Notes under the pieces: generated by a model
The model's database searches: none
What the model was told of the DNA's origin: nothing
The model's input: the letters and a program-made list of their open reading frames with translations, nothing else
Made by a program: the position numbers and the translations under genes
Part shown: positions 9,660 to 16,535 of the stretch, piece by piece
Position numbering within the stretch: position 1 is the stretch's first letter
Layout of the letters: each line of letters opens with the position of its first letter
Origin: WLWS01 sp965243105
Lineage (GTDB): Bacteria > Pseudomonadota > Gammaproteobacteria > Eutrophobiales > Eutrophobiaceae
DNA: 64,000 bases
Assembly (NCBI GenBank): GCA_965243105.1
Contig: CBDEUC010000003.1
Coordinates: 1 to 64,000, forward strand
Direction: 5' to 3'

Positions 9660-11054
9660 CTAGCGTGCGCCTTTTCCCCAGAGTATGACTGTTACCGTTT
9701 GCACAAGGATGACCAGGTCCAGGAAAAAGCTATAGTTCTTCAGGTAGTAAAGATCGAACTGCAGCTTCTGCTTGGCGTCCTCAAGGTTGGCACCATAGGG
9801 ATAACATATCTGGGCCCAGCCGGTTATGCCAGGTTTGACATGGTGGCGCAGTGAGTAAAACTGGATATCCCTGGCCAGGTTGGCAACAATTTCGGGTCTT
9901 TCCGGCCGTGGTCCGACCAGGCTCATGTCACCACGTAGCACGTTAAAAAGCTGCGGCAGTTCATCAATACGCGTCTTGCGAATAAATTCTCCGACTCGTG
10001 TTACGCGTGCGTCATTCTTGCTGGCCCAGACTGCCTTGCCATCTTTTTCTGCATCCTCGCTCATACTCCTGAACTTGACGATGCTGAAGTTATTGCCACC
10101 GACGCCGACCCTGACCTGGCGGTAAAATATACTGCCGTTGGACTCCAGCCTGATGGCAAGTGCCGTAAGCAGCATGATCGGCGCAGCGCAAACCAGCATT
10201 GTGCAGCTGACAAGCACATCCAGCGCGCGCTTGTAGCGCAGCATGAGGGCCTGGGAGAATCCATCCGAATACACAAAAGAACTGGGGCGAAACGTGTCCA
10301 GCATGATCTTGCCCAGCTGCCTTTCCAGGTAACTGGTAATGTCAATCACGTTAATGCCAAGCATTTTACATTCGAGCAGGTCATCATGGGGAATGTTGGA
10401 CCTGCGGTCATCCACAGCAATGACAATTTCGCGAATATCATTGTCCTTGACGTACTGGGACAGCGAGCCATCAAGTTGAACCAGGTTTTCTTCAGCAATG
10501 TAGCAATCCTTGTGCTCGTTGATGTCCACGTAGCCCATGATTTGCACGCCAAAGCTGTCGGTACTGCGACGCAACCTCTGCAGGTGCTGGGCTTTCTCAC
10601 CGGTGCCAAGGATCAGGGTCTTGTGTTTCAGCGCTTTTTCAGTCTGCTTGTAGAACACCAGGCGGCTGGAAATAATCCCGAGGAAGGAGCAGGACAATGC
10701 AACCAGCTGCATATCCATGTGCAGCAACTCAAGCTGGAACATGCGGTCAATTGTTTCCAGGATAAGCAGGCCCAGGGCAAAACTCAGCGCGATACGCAGG
10801 ATCACCAGGCCGGGGCGATCTCTCAGGTCACGGCTGTAAAGACCCATGGCAAACATGGCGACCTGTATTGCCCCGATGAACAGTACCGTGTTCAGGGGCA
10901 GATTCGCGTATGAAGCCTTGATGCTGGCATCAAATAAATTTGTCTGCAGGCCGATAAACAGTGCCAGGTGTACAGAAACCAGCAGCACGAGAGCCTCGAG
11001 CAGTCCAAAGAGGAACATGGTTTTTGGTACGTAATGACCGAATATTTTATACAT
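9660..11054 (-). CDS. XrtA-system initiating sugar transferase (polyisoprenyl-phosphate hexose-1-P transferase)
   Basis: Likely transfers the first sugar phosphate to undecaprenyl phosphate to start exopolysaccharide repeat-unit assembly at the inner membrane. Four to five N-terminal membrane helices are followed by a Rossmann-like domain (LILGTGEKAQHL), a further membrane helix (VLVSCTMLVCAAPIML) and the catalytic bacterial sugar transferase domain with KFRSMSEDAEKDG, RIDELPQLFNVLRGDMSLVG, PRPERPE and KPGITGWAQ. This is the TIGR03013 arrangement. AGGGA lies 10 bases before the ATG at 11054. It is separated from prsK by 217 bases and has its own control region with sigma-54-, CRP- and palindromic sites. 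Confidence 0.9.
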   Translation of the reverse strand: MYKIFGHYVPKTMFLFGLLEALVLLVSVHLALFIGLQTNLFDASIKASYANLPLNTVLFIGAIQVAMFAMGLYSRDLRDRPGLVILRIALSFALGLLILETIDRMFQLELLHMDMQLVALSCSFLGIISSRLVFYKQTEKALKHKTLILGTGEKAQHLQRLRRSTDSFGVQIMGYVDINEHKDCYIAEENLVQLDGSLSQYVKDNDIREIVIAVDDRRSNIPHDDLLECKMLGINVIDITSYLERQLGKIMLDTFRPSSFVYSDGFSQALMLRYKRALDVLVSCTMLVCAAPIMLLTALAIRLESNGSIFYRQVRVGVGGNNFSIVKFRSMSEDAEKDGKAVWASKNDARVTRVGEFIRKTRIDELPQLFNVLRGDMSLVGPRPERPEIVANLARDIQFYSLRHHVKPGITGWAQICYPYGANLEDAKQKLQFDLYYLKNYSFFLDLVILVQTVTVILWGKGAR

Positions 11055-11159
11055 CGTTGATTTTCCCTGTAGTGCCTTGCTATTGAGTAGTACGAAATTT
11101 ATTCCGCTTTAGTGACGCCCGTATTTATGCGCCATTTTGTTTTTGTTACGGAACTACTC

Positions 11160-11175
11160 AGCAACTACGATGCCA
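11160..11175 (-). promoter_or_regulatory. sigma-54-like promoter for the sugar transferase gene
   Basis: Minus-strand TGGCATCGTAGTTGCT matches the consensus TGGCACG-N4-TTGCW at all but two bases and keeps exact GG-N10-GC spacing. Predicted transcription start is near 11149, about 95 bases before the ATG. PrsR, encoded in the same locus, is a sigma-54 activator with an intact GAFTGA loop. Confidence 0.6.
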
Positions 11176-11188
11176 ACCCCGGGATTTA

Positions 11189-11204
11189 TGTGACATGGTT
11201 CACA
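11189..11204. promoter_or_regulatory. CRP/Vfr-like binding site
   Basis: TGTGA-CATGGT-TCACA is a perfect pair of CRP half-sites with six-base spacing, flanked by A/T. Its centre is about 47 bases upstream of the start predicted for the sigma-54-like promoter, so it could modulate that promoter or serve a second one. Confidence 0.6.
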
Positions 11205-11311
11205 TAAAAATCTCAGGAAATCCTTTTATCCTTTAGTTTCAACAAGTTATATACCCAGTTAATTCGACGGCCTGGAAGCCGGTAGCAGTATTTTCTGACC
11301 ATTTCATTCGA

Positions 11312-11327
11312 ACGGTGAAATCACCGT
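11312..11327. promoter_or_regulatory. perfect 16-bp inverted repeat, candidate PrsR enhancer
   Basis: ACGGTGA-AA-TCACCGT has 7-bp arms with only two bases between, too tight for a hairpin and typical of a dimeric protein site. It lies about 170 bases upstream of the predicted sigma-54 start, the usual distance for an NtrC-class enhancer site. Assignment to PrsR is inference. Confidence 0.4.
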
Positions 11328-11507
11328 GCAAACTCCTGGTTTTTTGTCGTCAACGGGTGACAGCTTGAACTGAAACAGCAGGCCTGGCATTGCAGTTTGA
11401 ACAACAATGACCGCAAGGCCACTCAAGCAGCCCGATTGCTCCGTTTACGCCCACGACAATACTAATCTATCTTTTTATTTTTCAGTCACTTAGCTGACTT
11501 CTATTTA

Positions 11508-12500
11508 TCAGCTTTTGCTATGGAAATGCTCTTCCCAGCGCAGCGCGTCGCTGATGATGGTGGCCAGGTCATCATGCTCGGGTTTCCACTCGAGCAATGA
11601 ACTCAAGCGGGAATTGTCGGCCACCAGTTCAACGGCGTCTCCGGCGCGACGCTCACCGTCAATTATGTTCATCTTTTCTCCGGTTATCTCCTGGAGCGCA
11701 TCCAGCACCTCCCGGACTGAGTATCCACTGCCATAGCCGCAGTTTAAAACCAGGCTTTCATCGTTCTCCAGCAGGTATTCAAGGGCACAGACGTGTGCCC
11801 TTGCAAGGTCGCTGACATGGATAAAGTCCCGCACGCACGTGCCGTCACGCGTCGGGTAGTCACTGCCAAAAACCGTCATCTTGTCTCTCTTGCCGAGCGC
11901 CGTTTCACAGGCAACCTTGAGAAGATGCGTCGACTGCCTGGAACGCTGCCCGGTGCGACATTGCGCATCCGCGCCAGCGACGTTGAAGTAACGTAGCGCG
12001 ATATAGGTCAGCGCTGTTGCCTTTGCCGTATCAGCGAGGAATTGCTCGGTCATGGCCTTGGAATGACCATAGGGGTTTATCGGAGACAACTGCGAGGATT
12101 CTGTTACCGGGGTCGTGGCATTGTCGCCATAAACGGCCGCCGTGGAGGAAAAAATAATGTTATTCACCCCCGCTTCGACACAGGCCTGGATCAGCCGAAG
12201 CGATACCACCGTGTTATTTTCATAGTACTTGATGGGCTTTTCCACCGATTCTTCCACGATAATGGAGCCGGCAAAGTGAATGACCGCTTCGATCGCTTCA
12301 TCAGCGAATATCCTTGCCAGCAGTTCCCTGTCACCGGCATTACCCTCGATAAACCGGCACTCGCCAGGTATCGCCTCCCTGTGCCCTGTGGACAGGTTAT
12401 CCAGTACCAGGACCGGGAAATCTTTCTCAATTAAAGCCAATAGTACGTGGCTGCCGATGTACCCGGCACCACCGGTAACAAGCACGGTCGGTTTAGACAT
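11508..12500 (-). CDS. galE: UDP-glucose 4-epimerase
   Basis: Extended short-chain dehydrogenase that interconverts UDP-glucose and UDP-galactose with bound NAD, supplying sugar nucleotides for the exopolysaccharide. Glycine motif TGGAGYIGSH (residues about 9-18), the SSTAAVYGD segment, the catalytic Tyr-Lys pair in YGHSK, and RYFNVAGAD and DYPTRDGTCVRDFIHV segments are all present. Length 330 is close to the usual 338. It sits upstream of the XrtA block on the same strand but is 453 bases from the next gene, so it is probably its own unit. No strong ribosome site was seen before the ATG at 12500. Confidence 0.95.
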   Translation of the reverse strand: MSKPTVLVTGGAGYIGSHVLLALIEKDFPVLVLDNLSTGHREAIPGECRFIEGNAGDRELLARIFADEAIEAVIHFAGSIIVEESVEKPIKYYENNTVVSLRLIQACVEAGVNNIIFSSTAAVYGDNATTPVTESSQLSPINPYGHSKAMTEQFLADTAKATALTYIALRYFNVAGADAQCRTGQRSRQSTHLLKVACETALGKRDKMTVFGSDYPTRDGTCVRDFIHVSDLARAHVCALEYLLENDESLVLNCGYGSGYSVREVLDALQEITGEKMNIIDGERRAGDAVELVADNSRLSSLLEWKPEHDDLATIISDALRWEEHFHSKS

Positions 12501-12810
12501 TTTGTTAATATTATTTGGTAAAGACGGGGTGGCTGAGCGCCCTCTTTCCCTGGAGTTATCCCTGTTTCAGCCGCCGGAAATTATACTCCAAATGGATTAT
12601 TTCAGCAAGTTGCCATTTGTATTTTTTACTGTAAAAACAGTCGCATAAAGTCATATTTGTGGTCACGCGCAGGGCTCTTCCGGCATCACTTTGAAATTCC
12701 TTCAAGGACGGCGCTTAAGCTGTGGATTATGCACTGGATATATTGCCAGATATCACTAAACTTCCTGCCCAGCCCAGGGCACCAGGGGAAATAACAGGCA
12801 CTTAAATAGT
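12501..12810. other. 310-bp divergent promoter region between galE and the hopanoid cluster
   Basis: Divergent intergenic region that must hold promoters for galE (minus) and the hopanoid block (plus). An A/T-rich stretch spans about 12580-12660 and includes a short palindrome at 12628-12641 (ACTGT-AAAA-ACAGT). No ORF or RNA gene seen. Confidence 0.6.
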
Positions 12811-13809
12811 ATGAATTACATCACTCACATCGGTCTCGCGGCAGGCCTGCTACTGCTGATCGGCTTGATCATGTGGCATGGCGCTGTTGACGTGCTGCAG
12901 GTACTGCTGGATTCAGGTTTTGAACTGCTGCTCCTGCCATTGGCCTGGTTGCCCAGCCTACTGCTGGCAACCCAGGGATGGAGGGTCCTGCTGGCCTCTC
13001 GTACTTGCCCGTCGTTTTACCATGCGCTCATGGCCATGTGGATGGGTCGAGCGGTAAACAACCTGTTGCCTGTCGCCACCATCGGCGGAGAAATTGCCAA
13101 GGCAAGGCTCATCACGCTGTGGGGAACACCGGGAATTGAAGCTGCTGCCTCGGTGATGGTAGACAAGGTTATGCAGGCGGCATCCGTGGCCCTGTGGGGT
13201 CTTGCCGGGGTGATCTGCCTGGTGCTGAGTAACAGGGACAGCGCCCTCGCCATGTATGCATTGACCGGTTTCGTCGTGCTGGCCATTTGCGCGGTGGGCT
13301 TTTTTCACATTCAAAAAGCAGGTCTGCTCGGCATACTGAGTAATTTCGGTGGAAAGCTGATTAAGACTGAATCCTGGGAGGGGATCAGCTTTAACGCCCG
13401 CGAAATCGATGCCGTCATTCTGGACCTGTACCAGCACCGGCAACACGTGTTGCTGGCATTGTGTTACCGCAGCATGGCCCTTGTTCTTGAAACGGCCGAG
13501 GTCTGGCTGGCCTGCTATTTTCTCGGGTATCCGCTGGGACTGCTGGATGCCATTATGCTGAGAAGCCTGACATCAACATTAAGGGACATCGCTTTTGTCA
13601 TTCCCAACGGTTACGGCATCCAGGAAGGCGCCTTCGTATTGATAGGCGCAATGGTTGGCATCGATGCCAGTACTGCGCTGGCCGTGTCACTGGCTATTCG
13701 AATAAGGGACGTATTGCTGGATCCGGCGGGCTTGATGACACTGCACAATGTAGAAGCCCGTCATTACACCCGGAAAAAACGCGAAAAAAACCGGGAAGAC
13801 CAGGACTAA
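12811..13809 (+). CDS. hpnL: HpnL-like membrane protein of the hopanoid cluster
   Basis: Polytopic inner-membrane protein of the lysylphosphatidylglycerol synthase membrane-domain superfamily, the HpnL (TIGR03476) branch that accompanies hopanoid genes. About eight hydrophobic helices; signature-like segments MWMGRAVNNLLPVATIGGEIAKARL (split here as MWMGRAVNNLLP then GGEIAK) and FVIPNGYGIQEGAFVLIGA. The tail is strongly basic (RKKREKNRE). Its exact role is unknown; the family is thought to act in membrane lipid handling. It opens the plus-strand hopanoid run, 106 bases before squalene synthase. Confidence 0.8.
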   Translation: MNYITHIGLAAGLLLLIGLIMWHGAVDVLQVLLDSGFELLLLPLAWLPSLLLATQGWRVLLASRTCPSFYHALMAMWMGRAVNNLLPVATIGGEIAKARLITLWGTPGIEAAASVMVDKVMQAASVALWGLAGVICLVLSNRDSALAMYALTGFVVLAICAVGFFHIQKAGLLGILSNFGGKLIKTESWEGISFNAREIDAVILDLYQHRQHVLLALCYRSMALVLETAEVWLACYFLGYPLGLLDAIMLRSLTSTLRDIAFVIPNGYGIQEGAFVLIGAMVGIDASTALAVSLAIRIRDVLLDPAGLMTLHNVEARHYTRKKREKNREDQD

Positions 13810-13915
13810 TGCGCATCCGGGGCTGACTGGCCCACGCGCCTGCCCACGCACAAGCGCCTTTTATTACCGGGGGCTTTTGTCATAATAATCGCTGGAAAAT
13901 GAAACCATTAAAGAT

Positions 13916-14992
13916 ATGAGCGAACAAGAGAACGTGCCTCCCGAAAGTAGTGACTTCCAGTACCAGGAGCATATTCTCCAGGGCGTCTCGCGCACCTTTG
14001 CATTAACCATTCCCCAGTTACCGGGTGAATTGAGCGTGGTGGTAAGTAATGCTTACCTGCTTTGCCGAATAGCCGACACGATCGAGGATGACAGGGATAT
14101 GCCCTTCGCAAGCAAGAAGGAATTCTCTGAAAGGTTTATCGCGGTCGTGGCCAGGCGTGAAGACACGAAGCAATTTGCGGAAGATCTTTCGCCCCTGTTA
14201 TCTGGCAGCGCATCGCAGGATGAAAAGGATCTTATCAGCAATACCGCAAGTGTTTTGAGGATCACCCACAGTTTTAATGCCAGGCAGCGACAGGCGCTGG
14301 AACGCTGCATCAGGCTCATGGCAGATGGCATGTCCCGTTACCAGGAATCAAGTGTCAAGAACGGACTTGTGGACCAGCAGGACATGGATAGTTATTGCTA
14401 CTACGTCGCTGGCGTAGTGGGTGAAATGCTGACCGAGTTATTTTGCGACTACTCACCGGAAATTAACCGGCACTATGATGAAATGATGAAACTGGCAGTG
14501 TCCTTTGGGCAGGGGCTGCAAATGACGAACATCCTCAAGGATATATGGGAAGACCAGCAGCGGGAAATGTGCTGGTTGCCTTCTGATCTATTTGAACAGT
14601 ACGGGCTTGACCTTGCCGATCTCGCCGCGGCAAAGAATACACCCGGTTTTCAAAAGGCACTTTCACAGTTGGTCGGGATTGCCCGTTCGCACCTTGCCAA
14701 CGCCCTGCGCTACACGCTGCTGATTCCACGAGAGGAAATTGGAATCCGCCGTTTTTGTCTCTGGGCACTGGGTATGGCCCTACTGACATTGAGAAAGATA
14801 CATGACAACCCCGAGTTTAATGCCGGCAGGCAGGTGAAAATTTCCCGGAACAGCGTCAAGGCCACGATTTTTTTCAGCAACCTGCTGACGCGTCATGACA
14901 GTTTATTGAATCTCATGTTTCGTCTCACGGCGGCCTCGTTACCGGAAACAAAACTCGACCCACGCTTTGTACTCACCTCAGAAACAGGCTAG
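13916..14992 (+). CDS. squalene synthase (phytoene/squalene synthase family)
   Basis: Head-to-head prenyl synthase that condenses two farnesyl diphosphates to squalene, the precursor of hopanoids. Both Asp-rich metal sites are present: DTIEDD (about residue 47) and NILKDIWEDQ (about residue 205). The opening ILQGVSRTFALTIPQLP is typical of the single-enzyme, eukaryote-like squalene synthase rather than of the HpnC/HpnD/HpnE three-enzyme route, and no HpnC, HpnD or HpnE is nearby. No C-terminal membrane anchor. The 3' end overlaps the longest reading of the next gene, indicating co-transcription. Presqualene-only activity cannot be excluded from sequence. Confidence 0.87.
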   Translation: MSEQENVPPESSDFQYQEHILQGVSRTFALTIPQLPGELSVVVSNAYLLCRIADTIEDDRDMPFASKKEFSERFIAVVARREDTKQFAEDLSPLLSGSASQDEKDLISNTASVLRITHSFNARQRQALERCIRLMADGMSRYQESSVKNGLVDQQDMDSYCYYVAGVVGEMLTELFCDYSPEINRHYDEMMKLAVSFGQGLQMTNILKDIWEDQQREMCWLPSDLFEQYGLDLADLAAAKNTPGFQKALSQLVGIARSHLANALRYTLLIPREEIGIRRFCLWALGMALLTLRKIHDNPEFNAGRQVKISRNSVKATIFFSNLLTRHDSLLNLMFRLTAASLPETKLDPRFVLTSETG

Positions 14993-15728
14993 GCAGGACG
15001 AACTTGCATTGAAAACAGGCATCATCACGGCCTTACGTTCTGAAGCACTTTGCCTGTCTGGCGGTTCCTGCGAACCTGGCGTCGCTACACCTGTATCCAC
15101 GTCATCCCTGCTCGTGTTATCCGGGATGGGCCTTGAGCGCGTAAAAAGTGCTGTTGATACCCTTACTGCCGAGAACGTAGACCTTCTAATCAGCTTTGGT
15201 ACGGCGGCCGCCCTGTCTTCGGGATTAAAGGCGGGTGACCTCGTGGTACCGGAAAACATCATTCTCGCAGATAACAGCGTACTGAATATCGCCAACGGTC
15301 AGCGGGAAAGGCTAATTCGGGAGATCGAGAGTTACCCCTTCTCCGTGCACACGGGTGATATGTGTGAATCAAGCGCCATAGTTGCTAGCGTGGCTGACAA
15401 GCTTGACTTGTTCAGGGCAAGCAACGCGCTAGCCCTGGACATGGAAAGTGGCGTTATTGCCAGGGCCGCTTCTGCCCTGCAGCTACCGGTGCTGGTGCTT
15501 AGAATAATCGTGGATGATGTGGACACCTCTATTCCTGCAGAAATCATTCATTGCTGTGATGAGTTTGGCGTGGCCAATCCCCGGGCTCTTTGCCTGGCAG
15601 TGCTGAAAAAACCTATCCTGATTGGCCAATTGATTGGGCTTGGCAGGGATTTCGCCAGGGCCCGAGAGGGAATGTCCTGGTTGTCGCGCAATATCGCATT
15701 GCTTAATCCCGCGGCGGGCCGCGGCTGA
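14967..15728 (+). CDS. hpnG: hopanoid-associated nucleoside phosphorylase-like protein HpnG
   Basis: Phosphorylase-superfamily enzyme; in Methylobacterium HpnG removes adenine from adenosylhopane in bacteriohopanepolyol side-chain synthesis. Family features visible: GIITALRSEA at the true N-terminus, LVLSGMGLERVKSA, LISFGTAAAL, AGDLVVPENI, LDMESGVIARAA and LRIIVDDVD. The longest reading starts at an ATG (14967) inside squalene synthase, but the conserved domain begins at LKTGIITALRSEA, so a TTG at 15009 (AGGA about 12 bases upstream) is a plausible real start. Either way the two genes are adjacent or overlapping and translated in tandem. Confidence 0.82.
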   Translation: MYSPQKQARQDELALKTGIITALRSEALCLSGGSCEPGVATPVSTSSLLVLSGMGLERVKSAVDTLTAENVDLLISFGTAAALSSGLKAGDLVVPENIILADNSVLNIANGQRERLIREIESYPFSVHTGDMCESSAIVASVADKLDLFRASNALALDMESGVIARAASALQLPVLVLRIIVDDVDTSIPAEIIHCCDEFGVANPRALCLAVLKKPILIGQLIGLGRDFARAREGMSWLSRNIALLNPAAGRG

Positions 15729-15794
15729 CTTGTCTTATGCAGGCACATGGTTTATAAGAGCGCCCAGACTTAAACCTCGGTATGGGAAACATTA

Positions 15795-16535
15795 ATGCTT
15801 TCTGAACAACAGCTTGCGGATTTTGAACGGGACGGCTACCTGCTGATTAAAGGGCTCTATAGCAAGAGCGAGGCACAGGACATCATCGACTGGACCGATG
15901 AAGTTGCAGCCTACCCGGAAGTCCCTGGCAAATACATGATGTACTTTGAACAAAGCCAGGTAGATGACTCGCGTATACTTTCCCGTGTCGAAGATTTTGA
16001 GCCCTGGCACACGAATTTCAGCAGGTTATTCAATGACGAGCGAATGAAAGGTTACTGCAGCCAGCTTTTTGGCGAAGCAGCGGTGCTGTACAAGGACAAG
16101 ATCAATTTCAAGATGCCGGGTGGGGATGGCTTCAAGGCACACCAGGATGTGCAGGCGGGCTGGGACCGCTATGCTTCCCTGCATATCACAGCCATGATAA
16201 GCGTTGATGCGACGACTGTTGAAAATGGCTGCCTGGAAATGGCCCCGGGCTATCATAAGCAGGGGCTAATTGGTGAACAGTGGAAGCCCCTGGAAGAAGA
16301 TGCACTCGACTATGTGCTTATTCCTACTGAGCCCGGTGACGCTGTTTTTTTTGATTCATTTGCTCCGCACCGTTCCAAGCCCAATATGACCCGGCAGGCA
16401 AGACGCGTACTTTACGTGACCTACAACCGGCTTTCAGAAGGCGATCACCGACGCCAGTATTACATTGACAAGCGCGCCAGCTATCCCCCGGATTGTGAAA
16501 GGGACAAGGACAAGCAATACGTATTTCGAGTCTAG
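15795..16535 (+). CDS. PhyH-family Fe(II)/2-oxoglutarate dioxygenase inside the hopanoid cluster
   Basis: Phytanoyl-CoA dioxygenase family protein, expected to hydroxylate an aliphatic substrate with Fe(II) and 2-oxoglutarate. The facial triad is readable: AHQDVQAGW supplies H and D, and FFDSFAPHRSKPN supplies the distal His; the Arg of TRQARRVLYVTYN fits the 2-oxoglutarate site. Length 246 is normal. A GGGA ribosome site precedes the ATG at 15795. It lies between hpnG and hpnN and its stop overlaps the hpnN GTG start, so it belongs to the operon. The PhyH family is not among the standard Hpn genes, making it a candidate hopanoid- or squalene-modifying enzyme (inference). Confidence 0.85.
   Translation: MLSEQQLADFERDGYLLIKGLYSKSEAQDIIDWTDEVAAYPEVPGKYMMYFEQSQVDDSRILSRVEDFEPWHTNFSRLFNDERMKGYCSQLFGEAAVLYKDKINFKMPGGDGFKAHQDVQAGWDRYASLHITAMISVDATTVENGCLEMAPGYHKQGLIGEQWKPLEEDALDYVLIPTEPGDAVFFDSFAPHRSKPNMTRQARRVLYVTYNRLSEGDHRRQYYIDKRASYPPDCERDKDKQYVFRV

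Larger units (their letters stand above)
11055..11507. other. 453-bp control region between galE and the sugar transferase gene
   Basis: No credible ORF. Reading upstream from the sugar transferase on the minus strand it holds a sigma-54-like -24/-12 element (11160-11175), a CRP-like palindrome (11189-11204) and a 16-bp perfect inverted repeat (11312-11327), listed separately. The remainder, up to the galE stop, shows nothing else I can name. Confidence 0.7.

Noticed and set aside
10386..10913. 175-residue plus-strand ORF inside the sugar transferase gene
   Set aside because: Shadow of the real minus-strand gene; no family features, and the minus-strand frame has clear conserved motifs.
12628..12641. 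ACTGT-AAAA-ACAGT as a LexA box
   Set aside because: Half-sites resemble LexA but the spacing is four bases, not eight, and neither flanking gene is an SOS gene.
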